64,000 nucleotides of DNA from Adenophora triphylla var. japonica (taxonomy: Eukaryota; Streptophyta; Magnoliopsida; Asterales; Campanulaceae): contig JAFEMH010003630.1 in the NCBI GenBank assembly GCA_022495995.1, positions 62,501 to 126,500 on the forward strand, in the 5' to 3' direction. The stretch's first letter is position 1. Every line of letters starts with the position of its first letter. The translations under genes were made by a program, and so were the position numbers. The notes under the pieces were generated by a model, which saw only the letters and a program-made list of their open reading frames with translations, was not told where the DNA came from and searched no databases. Shown here piece after piece: positions 10,718 to 20,695 of this stretch.

Positions 10718-13700
10718 ATGGGGAAGGACAAACAAGCGGTGGAGAAATTCGATGGGTCGATTTCGGATATTGGAGGATGCGGATTGAAGATCTCTTGTAC
10801 AACAAAGATCTCTACAAGCCTACAAGGGAGTCAAACCGGAAGACGAAGATCGGGAAGAATGGGAACTCATGGATCGGAATGCTTTAGGGGTGGTGAGATC
10901 TACTTGGTCAAAGTGGATCGCGAAGACTACCAAGAAGGCTACAACCACCAAGGAGCTATTGGATTATCTTCTTGAGAGATTTGAAACTCCGTCTGCGCAA
11001 ATAAGGTTGATTTGATACGCAAGATGGGTAGTCTCAAGATGCAAGAGGAGGATCCTTGGCTAAACACATTGATGAGTTTATGGATGTCATAGATTCATTG
11101 GCTGCGGTGGCGATCAAGTTCGATGACGAGGTTCACGCATGTCTGTTGCTAGCTTCTTTACCGGCAAGTTGGAGCGGAACGGTGGCTGCAATCAACGCTT
11201 GCGGTAAGAATAAATTGAAGTATGATGATGTTAAAGACTTTCTTTTAGGTGAAGAAAATCGCATGAAGAAGTTGGGGACATCAAGTGCTTCGGGATCGGC
11301 TTTGGCTACTACTAGTAGGGAAGCCGGTACTAGCAAACAGGAAGGACCGAATCAAGGGAGAACGTTGTGAGTGGTAAGGTCAAAGGCTGTGGAGAACAAA
11401 CCAAAGGTTGCAAAGGGTTACATTCGGTGCTATTATTGTAAGGAGTTGGGACACTTTAAGAGGGATTGTCCAAATCGTAAGGGCAATCGGGCGAATGTGG
11501 CGATCGAAGGTGACGATGTGCGGTTACGAGTGTTAGTAGTGCACTAGAATCATGGGTCTTTGGATTCGGGGCATCATTCCACTCTTGCGGGCATAAGGAA
11601 GAGATGGAAAATTATACTTAGGTGATTTCGGGAAGGTCTATCTAGGCGATGGGGAGCCTTTGGAAATCAAGGGAAGGGGATGTCGAGAATAGGAGCATCG
11701 GACGGGAAGGTTCTACATCCGAACGGGGTTCGACACATTCGGGTTTGAAGAAGAACTTACTTTCGGTTGGGCGGTTGGATGATGAGGGTTACAAGGTGAC
11801 TTTCGGCTGCGAGGCTGGGTTATTACCAAGGAGGATTGTGAGATCGCTCGGGGTAATAAGGAGGGTACTCTGTATTTGGCGAACAACACCAAGGATAGTA
11901 TTGCGGTGGCGGCGACGAGGGTGATGCGATTTGTGGCACTCTGTCGATTGGGTCACATGAGTGAGACAGGGATGAAGGTTCTTTGTTCCAAGGGTCTACT
12001 ACCGGGTTTGAAGACGATCAACGTGGGGATCTGCGAAGATTGTATGTTTGGCAAACAAGGAGAAGCAATTTCTCAAGGACAGGTAGGGGATTGAGGGAAG
12101 CAAAGTTGGAATTGGTTCACACGGACTTGTGGGGGCCATCTCAGGTTACATCTCTGGGTGGTGCGTCATATTACATGACCTTCATTGATGATTCTACAAG
12201 GAAGGTCTGGGTCTATTTCTTGAAGGGGAAAGATGAGGCTTTCGAGGTGTTCAAGAAGTGGAGGGCTTTGGTGGAGAATCAAACGGGACTTAAGCTTAAG
12301 TGCTTAAGATCGAGACAATGGTGGGGAGTATGAGCTTGCGAGTTTAGGGAATATTGTGCTTTGCGAATGGTATTCGTATGGAGAAGACTCCAAAGAAGAC
12401 TCCACAACTCAACGGGGTAGCGAGAGAGGATGAACGGGACTTTGAACGAGCGGGCTAGAAGTATGAGATTGAAGTGTGGACTTCCGAAGACGTTACGGGC
12501 ATATGCGGTTGACACGGCGGCTTTCTTGATCAATCGGGGACCATCGGTTCCATTGGGAATGGAATTCCAGAGGAAGCTTGGAGTGGCAAGCGGGTAAATC
12601 TGTCCTTTCTTCGCGTATTTGGCTGCGTTTCTTATGTTCATATTGACTCTGCTGAAAGAACTAAATTAGATGCTAAATCTGTTAAGTGTACGTTTATTGG
12701 GTATGGCGGGGATGACTTCGGGTATAAATTTTGGGATGATAAAAACCATAAGGTTATTCGTAGTCGAGATGTGGTATTCAATGAACAGGTTTTGTCTGAG
12801 GATAGAAAGGGGGCATCTGATGACACTAGTTCGGAACCGAAGGTTGTAGAGGTGGATATTCCAGACTCGGGTGGGAGCAGAACAGTTCATGTTGACCATG
12901 GTCAGGAGGTCACTGAAGATGAACCACATACTCCAGAACCGGATATTCCACTGCGTAGATCCAGCAGATTGCGTGGATCAGACAGTATACTCCTTCGAAT
13001 TATTATTTGTTGTTGACAGATAATGGGGAACCGGAATGTTATGCGGAGGCAGTTCGTAGTGTGCTTTGTGACAAGTGGAAAGCTGCGATGGATGATGAGA
13101 TGGTCTCATTGAAGGCAAACAAAACTTGGGAGTTGACTGAACTACCTAAGGGGAAGAAGGCACTGCATAACAAATGGGTTTACAGGATCAAGGAGGAAGC
13201 AGACGGTAGCAAGCGTTACAAGGCAAGACTGGTTGTTAAAGGGTTTCAGCGAAGTATGGTATTGACTACAGAAGTGTTCACTCCGGTTGTGAAGATGACC
13301 ACTATCGAATGGTTCGGGGATAGTAGTGACGGATGACTTGCTGCTAGAACAGATGGATGTGAAGACTGCCTTTCTTCATGGGGATTTGGAGGAGGAGATC
13401 TACATGGCACAACCAGAGGGTTACTTGTCTAAGGGTAATGAGGAGCTAGTTTGCAGATTGACTAAGAGCTTGTATGGCCTTAAACAAGCTCCTGGCGGTG
13501 GTACAGAAGTTTGACGATTCATGCACGACATTGATTTTATCAGATGTGAGGCGGATCATTGTTGCTACTTCAAGAACACGGACAATGGGTATATTATCTT
13601 GCTGTTATATGTGGACGACATGTTGATAGCGGGCTCTAGCAGTAGAGAGGTAAACAGGTTGAAGACTCAGTTGTCAGAGCGGTTCGAAATGAAGGATTTG

Positions 13701-14572
13701 GGAGAGGCAAGGAAAATCTTGGGCATGCGGATTGACCGGAATAGGGAGTCGGGTAGATTGGTTCTTTCGCAAGCAGAATATGTTGAGAAAGTCTTGGCAA
13801 GATTTTGTATGGAAGGGGCAAAACCAACGGGGACACCATTGGGTTTGCATTTCAAGTTATCCGAGAAAGACTCGCCTAGGGACAAGGAAGAGCGTGACAA
13901 GATGGAGAGAACTCCATATGCTTCAGCTGTGGGGAGTCTCATGTATGCAATGGTGTGTACAAGGCCGGACATTGCACATGCGGTGGGAGTTGTCAGCCGG
14001 TTCATGGGCAATCCAGGTAAGCAACATTGGGAAGCGGTTAAGTGGATCCTACGATACTTGAAGAATGCTATTTGGTAAGGCTCTATGTTTTTCAAGCAAG
14101 GAAGTGGTGTTAGCGGGTTATGTTGATGCGGACTTGGCATCAAGTGATCTTGATAAAAGAAGGAGTACTACGGGCTATGTGTTTACATTGGGTGGTACGG
14201 CTATTTCTTGGGCTTCTAAGTTACAAAGATCGTGGCTCGATCGGCTGCGAAGCGAGAATATGTGGCGATGACGGAAGCAAGTAAAGAGATGGTTTGGGCT
14301 GAGAACTTCTTGGGTGAACTTGGGAAGACGCGAAGTGGTAATATTCTCTGAAGGATGATCGGAGCGCAATTCACTTGGCAAAGAATCCGGCGTTTCATTC
14401 GAGGACAAAGCATATTGAATTAAGGTTTCACTATATCCGGCATCTCTTGGAGGAGAAGACTTTGTGGCTTGAGAAGATATTGGGATCGGAAAATCCAGCT
14501 GACATGTTGACAAAGGTTGTGAACCTTGAGAAATTGAAGCTATGCAAAGCTTCAATTGGGCTTGAAGAATGA
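10718..14572 (+). pseudogene. Copia gag-pol polyprotein, multiply frameshifted
   Basis: Starts at the ATG of MGKDKQAVEKFDG, typical for Tork gag. Readable pieces in order: gag (10718-11370); CCHC knuckle CX2CX4HX4C at 11428-11469; protease region near 11541-11600; GAG-pre-integrase (11930-12065); integrase core (12100-12560, first Asp in HTDLWGP); RT (13010-13900) with YVDD at 13608-13619; RNase H (14095-14570). At least ten single- or double-base shifts break the frame, for example near 11005, 12310, 13307 and 13500, and many fall in or beside homopolymers. This copy cannot make a full polyprotein as written. Sequencing/assembly indels versus true decay is unresolved. Confidence 0.93.
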
Positions 14573-14682
14573 GAGAGGAGGATGGCACTACCATGATCGA
14601 GGTGAGCACTAGGAGGACACCAAGGATGAGTTGAAGAACGGATACGGGGCTTATATATGCGGTTGATCTCTAGGTGGGAGAT

Positions 14683-15203
14683 TGTTGGGATAGAGACCAA
14701 AATTTGGATTGTTTTCCGGAGGAGTATGAGGCGGGCGCCCCACCTGGATGAGGCGGGCGCCTCGCGTACCTTTGTTTTGGCGTTTGGCAGCTTTGTCTGA
14801 GGCGGGCGCAAGGCATGATCGAGGCGGACGCCTCAAGCTCCGAGGGACAGGCATGTTTTTGGGGAAAATCCAGGCGGCCGCTTGGGAACCTTGAGGCGCG
14901 CGCCTCAAGGCCGGCCGAGGGTGACGGGCTTTTCTTCCTTGGGCTTAAGCTAGGGTTTGGTTTTTTATTCCGGGGCACATATAAAAGCAATGTTCCGCCC
15001 CTTTATTCATTGTAACAACATATTTTACATACATAGTGCAAGATCCTGGCTTGGTAGTGCCCCCAGACGTAGCCAATCAATTTGGTGAACTGGGTTAACA
15101 ATTTCTTGTGTTCTTTTCTGTTTCGTTGATTTCTTGTGCTTGGTTTGTGTGCACTAATTATTCTTGTAGGTTTGCTTGGGTGTGGAGGGCCATATTCACA
15201 ACA
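14683..15203 (+). repeat. Copia 3' LTR
   Basis: Offset of 4541 bp from the 5' LTR, with no difference seen by eye over 521 bp. It is preceded by the purine tract TAGGTGGGAGAT (14671-14682) that primes plus-strand synthesis, and followed by the AGGTG target duplication. Confidence 0.95.
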
Positions 15204-15258
15204 AGGTGGGCATCATGTTAGATAAATGAAGGCTAATAATATTATTCAAAAATGTATA

Positions 15259-15543
15259 CTCCCTCCTTTCCGGAACAATCTTCACACTTTCCCTTTTGGG
15301 CGTTCCAAAACTTACTTCACACATTTAAAACTTACCTAAAATGGAAAGGAATCTTTACTATTCCCTCCACTCATTCTCTCTCCTACATTATTTTAATACT
15401 CACAACACCATTATAATTTACTATTCTCTCCACTCATTCTCTCTCCTATTTTATTTTCACACTCACAACAGTTTCAATATAATACTCCCTTTTTAAAATC
15501 AGTGCAAACAATGTTTGTAAAGATTGTTCCGGGACGGACGGAG
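15259..15543. mobile_element. Stowaway-type MITE
   Basis: CTCCCTCCTTTCCGGAACAATC at its left edge mirrors GATTGTTCCGGGACGGACGG plus AG at its right, with TA flanks on both sides. The interior is noncoding, with CACTCATTCTCTCTCCTA twice. Confidence 0.88.
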
Positions 15544-15836
15544 TACTTTGGTGAAACAGGTGTGCATGTGATTGTGTCTGATAGAGAATCTCAAATTTGG
15601 ACACGGGAACTGTGCCAGCAAGAGTTAGCTTCAGCCATGGATGGTCCAAATTAGATCACTCAGTTTGATCACGTCTCTCTTGTTAATATTAAATGGCTGG
15701 CCATATTAATTTAATTTTAGGTAAAATCTCATATAAATTAAATTAATTTTAATCATTGACCCACAAATCGTAGGCAAATTCCGGCCTTCGGCAGAATAGG
15801 CTATTATCACTATATTCATTACATATATTAATTAAA

Positions 15837-16321
15837 GAGTAGGTCTGCTGAGAAATGCGTTTCTCCATAACTATGGAGAAACGTGTTTTTAATAAATGAA
15901 AAGCTTGCATTTGATATCCGAAAAAAAATTCAAGGCCAAGACCAAAGCTTGGGATATCCAGAAAGCTTTGGGTTTGATATCCAGAAAGCTGTTAGGTGCA
16001 TATCCGTAAGTATGTGAAATATATATCCGTAAAGCTGTTAGGTGCATATCCAGAAACTGTTAGGTGCATATCCAGAAATGTGTTAGGGCATATCCAGAAA
16101 TTGCTATTGAAGGTTTCTGGATATCCAGAAACCTTCAAATGTATATCTAGAAACCATCAAATGAATATCCAGAAACATTTTGAAGGTTTCTGGATATTTA
16201 TTTGAAGGTTTCTGGATATCACTTTCATAAGGTTCTGAATATTCAGTTCATTGTCGCGCGACAAGTCGGGACCCGTTTCTCCATAACTTATGAAGAAACG
16301 CATTTCTCCCTAGATTTTGAC
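15837..16321. mobile_element. Palindrome-rich Mutator-like MITE, copy A
   Basis: Flanked by a 9-bp direct repeat TTAATTAAA (15828-15836 and 16322-16330), the target-duplication size typical of Mutator elements. The subterminal arms GAGAAATGCGTTTCTCCATA are inverted at the other end (about 16275-16311), and each arm is itself a hairpin. The interior holds many ATATCCAGAAAC/GTTTCTGGATAT units and a CGCGCGACA motif shared with copy B. Noncoding. Confidence 0.75.
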
Positions 16322-16752
16322 TTAATTAAATAATAGAGAAAGTAATGAGTGTTAATAATACTCCATCGGTCTTGAATTGAATATTCTTTTTTATCCAAAA
16401 ATGAATGATATTTTGATACTTTACCTTCAAATAATTTTATCTCTATTTATTTTTAATATTTTTTTTCATAATTATCCTTAAATCCGAAATGGACTTTCAT
16501 TTTGGAACAAAAGTGGAAGTAGAAAATAAGGAAGTTCTTTGGTATAGAAAATTAATTACATACTCCTTTTATTGCGCTAGAAGTTTCACCATTTTGGGAG
16601 TGACATAAAAATTAAGAAAAAATTAAAAAAAGTGATGAGTGAAAAATGAATTGTTATAGGGTATAAGTGAGTGGTAATGACAAGTGTGATCCACAATTTA
16701 AATGTGTGGTAAAAAAGTTAATAGGTATAACAAGTGTAGCCCACAATTTAAG
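16322..16752. other. AT-rich DNA between the two Mutator-like MITEs
   Basis: Contains a Stowaway-like terminus (CTCCATCGGTCTTGAATTGA at about 16360) and ATTTTGGAACAAAAG later, possibly an old eroded MITE. CCACAATTTAA occurs twice (about 16690 and 16741). No gene. Confidence 0.4.
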
Positions 16753-17175
16753 CTAAAATCTGGAGAGAAACGCGTTTCTCCGTCGCTTATGGAGAAACGG
16801 GGCAACGTTTGTCGCGCGACATACTTAGCCACAACAACTGGATATCACTTTCATCGATTCCCGATATTCAGAACATTGAATATGGATATCCGTAAGCTTT
16901 GGAAAGGATATCCGAAAAATATTTGGTTTCTCGGATATCATTTTCAAAGCTTCAATATCCATATTCAATGTTCGATATCCAAGCTTTGGAAAGGATATCC
17001 AAAAATATTTGGTTTCTGGATATCCTTTCCAAAGCTTAGGATATCCATATTCAATGTTCTGGATATCCAGAAGCTTTGGAAAGGATATCCAGAAACTGGC
17101 TAAGTATGTCGCGCGACAAAAGTTGCCCCGTTTCTCCATACGCGACGGAGAAATGCGTTTCTCTCCAGACCGACT
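16753..17175. mobile_element. Palindrome-rich Mutator-like MITE, copy B
   Basis: Flanked by an 11-bp direct repeat CACAATTTAAG (16742-16752, 17176-17186). Inverted arms of about 70 bp contain two nested perfect palindromes, GAGAAACGCGTTTCTC and TGTCGCGCGACA. The core has about ten GGATATCC-type palindromes around AAGCTTTGGAAAGGATATCC. It is the same family as copy A, in the opposite orientation judging by the tips (AGTCGGTCTG versus AAAATCT). Open frames here are by-products of the repeats. Confidence 0.8.
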
Positions 17176-17188
17176 CACAATTTAAGTA

Positions 17189-17577
17189 CTCCCTCTGTCC
17201 AAATAGTAATATGCAAAAAAATATTTTTTGGTTATCCCAAATTGATCAGCAAAGTCCAAAAATGAAATGAAACTCACTTGTCATACTCACAACAATTATT
17301 CACTTACTTCATTTTCTCTCTCCTATCCAATCATCTACACTAACAACACATCACCTTTTTTACATTTTTCTCTTTAATTCTTGTGTCAAGTAAAATTGTA
17401 CATATTTTTTTTTGGAATGAAAGGAATATGTGAGAGGAAAAGTGAGTAAGGTTGATAAATGAGACCACATTTATTATAATTTTAGAAAATGTATTGTAAT
17501 TTTAGAAAATGTAATGTTTTTAATAGAACACCCTTTTGAATAAAATATGAAGCTTCTAACAAACAGGATGGAGGGAG
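17189..17577. mobile_element. Stowaway-type MITE
   Basis: CTCCCTCTGTCCAAATAGTA at the left and the inverse of ACAGGATGGAGGGAG at the right, with TA on both sides. It sits directly against the 3' target duplication of the Mutator-like MITE. Confidence 0.85.
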
Positions 17578-17756
17578 TATATATCAAGTTAAGCAATGAA
17601 GGGGTAATTGAGTAAGCACAGTCATTAATTTACCTAAGGTTTAGCATATGTAGGTAAGGATAAATACGAAATCTTTCCCGTTAAACTGTTTGCTTGCTGA
17701 TATCAAAATTTTCAATATTCAATTGTGAGTTAAAAAAGGGATTTTTACCACCTTGA

Positions 17757-18611
17757 GGGGCGTTTGGTTGGAAGGAAAGTGGGGGAAAGGAATGGAAAAC
17801 TCCCTCTTTTCCATTCCTTTCCCCTGTTTGGTTCAAAGATTTAAAAAAAAAAATTTTGAAGGAAAGTTGAATTCCTTCAAATGAAGGAATTCAACTTTCC
17901 TTCACAAAAGTGATGGAAAGTTCAATTCCTTAGGGCAATGGAAAAAAAAATTTTTTTTTGACCAAAATACCCCCAAACCCTACCCACCCCTACCCCCTAC
18001 CTAGCCCCTACCCAGCCCCTACGTACCACCCCCACCCCCACCCCCCCCACCCCCCACCCCCACAAATTTTTTTTTTTTTTATTTTTTTTCTCGCCTACCC
18101 TCCCCACCCTACCCCCCACCCCCACAAATTTTTTTTTTTTATTTTTTTTTTCCGCCTACCTCGCCCCCACCCTACCCCCCCACCCCCACGAATTTTTTTT
18201 TTTTTTATTTTTTTCTGCCTACCCTCCCCCTACCCCCACCCCCACGAAATTTTTATTTTTTTTTTTCCGCCTACCCCACCCCACCCCCCACCCTACCCCC
18301 ACCCCCCACCCTCCCCACCCCCCACGAAATTTTTTTACTCATTTTGCATACCCCCTACCTACCCCCCACCCCCCACCAATTTTTTTTTAAAAGGGTAAAT
18401 TGGTCATTTTATATGCTTTCATTCCATTCCTATAATTTGTATTTTCAAACCAAACATGATTTGCCAAGGAATTGAATGACAATTCCATTCCATTCCGTGC
18501 CAACCAAACGGAGGGGGTTAACCAGTTTTTTTCCATTCCAATTCCTTAAGGAATTCAATTCCATTGACAATTCCATTCCTTCACTTTTTTTCCACCGAAC
18601 CAAACGCCCCC
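17757..18611. mobile_element. Tourist/Harbinger-like MITE
   Basis: Ends GGGGCGTTTGGTTGGAAGGA and the inverse of CGAACCAAACGCCCC, with a 3-bp flanking TGA duplication (17754-17756 and 18612-18614). Subterminal AAGGAATGG / CCATTCCTT repeats extend the inverted ends to about 60 bp. The centre is occupied by a C-rich tandem array. Confidence 0.82.
17960..18380. repeat. C-rich / T-tract tandem array inside the Tourist-like MITE
   Basis: About five units of 50-65 bp, each a CCCCCACCCCCAC-type block followed by AAATTTTTTTTT and ATTTTTTTT. The minus strand has many runs of four to six G and could fold into G-quadruplexes. The open frame across it is composition-driven, not a gene. Confidence 0.85.
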
Positions 18612-18723
18612 TGAGATATGATAAAATTTACTAATAAAAACAGTACATTTCGAATTTTACCTTAAAATTCAAGAGTTGAAATAAAAACGACCGTAAGTCC
18701 TGACTCTATTTATAACAATTTAA

Positions 18724-19737
18724 ATGGAAACTGCGACTACTCTCCTCTTCTCTCTCTCTATGCGAAATCCTCCAGCATTTCCAGCGGTAAAGCTTCGACT
18801 CCGCCGATCTCGTCATCTTCGAAACGCCAGCGGGCGAGAAATCCATATCAGATGTTCCGTTTCAGCAGATTCACAATGGAGCGACAAATGACGCACAAAT
18901 TGCTTATTGTAAGAGGGGGAGGAGGGAGGCTATGGAGGATCGGTCTAAGGCGGTCGTGAATCTTCAAGGATATCCCAAACAGGTATGTCAAAGTCGAGAT
19001 TTTTACCGTTTTAATTACTACATTTGAGGTTTTTCATACCTGTATTTTGCAATTTTTGCTGGAGTTTCTCTAAATTAGATTCTTGAATCAGATTAGGGTT
19101 AACATGTTTATGCTAAAAATATACTCCCTCTCCCTCCTGTCCAAAATATTTGTAACTTTTCACCAATTTCACAACTGTATGAAATATGTAAATCTACCCT
19201 TTGATAAAATGATAGTAGAAACCCAATTGCGCTTATATTTGCAAAGCTAGTAAAAATCCCATATGAGTAGGCATGTATAGAATGTTATAGCCGAACTTAA
19301 TATGAATATTTCTTAGAACATTGTTCAAATATCATCAACAAAGTTTGAGATGAATGGTAGTGATCTTCGAAGGCTAATTAATAATGATTTTAGATTGAAG
19401 AGATTGTACTTGGTAATTCGTCATTTGGATCATTGGATTGAATAAGAACTTATATGTGCTGCTATTTATCTTTTCAGGCATTCTTTGGTGTCTTTGACGG
19501 ACATGGTGGTGCACAAGCTGCAGAATTTGCATCAGAAAATATAGCTAAGAACATCTTATATGAACTAGACAGAAGGGGCAAAGATGAAATCGAGGAGGCT
19601 GTCAAGCAAGGTTACTTGCTAACAGATTCCGACTTTCTCAAGCAAGAAATATGTGGTGGATCTTGTTGTGCTACAACATTGATCAAGGACGGCAAGCTAA
19701 TTGTATCCAACGGTGGTGATTGCCTTGTTTTGGTGGT
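18724..19737 (+). pseudogene. PP2C-family protein phosphatase, truncated remnant
   Basis: Two exon pieces of a metal-dependent Ser/Thr phosphatase 2C. Exon 1 ends ...YCKRGRREAMEDRS...YPKQ at 18982 with a GT donor. The intron is 495 bp. Exon 2 from 19478 reads AFFGVFDGHGGAQAAEFA (the metal-binding DGHGG motif), then GGSCCATTLI and SNGGDC. Similarity ends near 19737, before the usual second half (DG/DN metal ligands) of a roughly 350-residue protein, and a retrotransposon LTR starts at 19793. The N-terminus is also broken: the only upstream ATG (18724) is in another frame, and the coding frame has a TAA at 18788. It cannot encode an active phosphatase. The nearest relatives known to me are the Arabidopsis PP2C25/AP2C-type proteins. 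Confidence 0.85.
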
Positions 19738-19792
19738 CAAATTTCAACAAGTGTCTTTGATGGTAAGAAAAATGACTAAAGTGATATGAATC

Positions 19793-20324
19793 TGGGTACA
19801 ATGATTATCAAGTTGAATAGAAATGAACACAAGAATTTTTACGAGGAAAGCCCTAGAACAACTTGTTCGCCGGCATAAAACCTCGGGAGGTTTAGGAACC
19901 TACCTTGACCAAAAGTTTACTAAGTATTTTTGTGATTACAGAGCTAGGAGCGTATAGAAGAGAACTTAAGCTAGTGAAAAAACGTGTGTGCAATACAAGT
20001 GTTCTATCCCCTTTATACCTCTTTACAACGGCTAATTACAAAGAAAATATTAAGCCTAGAATCTCGGAGGCAAGGTTGATCTTGTTGAGACATTATCGCC
20101 ATTTTGTTGATTGAGGGGATAATGATCCGTTGCTGGATATGTTGATGGTGAAAACGTCGTTGAATTGGTTTCCTATCTTTTTGACACGTTCCCTGAAAAA
20201 TAGGGTTAACGTAACAATAGTTCAACCTGCGAATGATCAAGATGCAAATAGGAGAACTCAAGTTGTTAGTACCAAGATGCTAGGTGCAAGTTGTAAACAA
20301 GTTGATTTAAAAACGTAGGGCCCA
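19793..20324 (-). repeat. 3' LTR of T1
   Basis: On the plus strand it reads TGGGTACAATG...GTAGGGCCCA, with TG/CA ends. On the minus strand it follows the purine tract TTTGGGGGCAATTT and has a TATAAAG box at about 20018-20026. The partner LTR is missing, so no target duplication can be scored. Confidence 0.7.
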
Positions 20325-20695
20325 AAAATTGCCCCCAAACTTTTTGAATTTAAAATGAAGAATATAAAGAGACAAAAAATTTAAAAAGTTTGCCAAAAAT
20401 GGTAAAAGGTACACGGCGGTTTTAAATGAAAAGGTTTTTGATGGGACGGTTTTGAAGATTTCCAAAGCAAAGGTCATAATCAGTAAGACTTCCAACCGCT
20501 GCCAACCTCTCCCTTAAATAAATAAGACTCCTCCCCAACTCTCCCTTTCACAGAATCAAAAAGGTAGCTTTCAAGGAGGTTTTCGAGAGGAATAACTAAG
20601 GAAGGAGACCGGAGAAAAAATCAAGTAAGAGTTTTCCGGTGAGTTTCTCTTTTCCTTTTCAATTTTCTCTTTGATTTCTTGCTCAAGTTGTAAAA

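Larger units (their letters stand above)
10142..15203 (+). mobile_element. Complete Tork-like Ty1/copia LTR retrotransposon
   Basis: Two 521-bp LTRs (TG...CA) flank a 4.0-kb interior, with a perfect 5-bp target duplication AGGTG at 10137-10141 and 15204-15208. The primer-binding site matches initiator tRNA-Met, and a purine tract precedes the 3' LTR. Domain order gag, protease, integrase, RT, RNase H is the copia order. The RNase H and gag styles ([10 protein letters not shown]..., W-rich gag start) fit the Tork/Tnt1 branch (inference by memory of the family). By eye the LTRs are identical, implying a very recent insertion, but the coding region is broken in many places. Confidence 0.95.

Noticed and set aside
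10718..14572. Endogenous plant virus
   Set aside because: Domain order, LTRs, tRNA-Met primer site and target duplication identify a copia retrotransposon; no pararetroviral movement or coat features are seen.
17980..18010. Interstitial telomere repeat
   Set aside because: The CCCTACCC text does not form the plant CCCTAAA repeat; it is part of the C-rich array.
17958..18398. 146-codon Pro/Phe-rich frame
   Set aside because: Composition-driven translation of the C-rich/T-tract tandem array inside a MITE.
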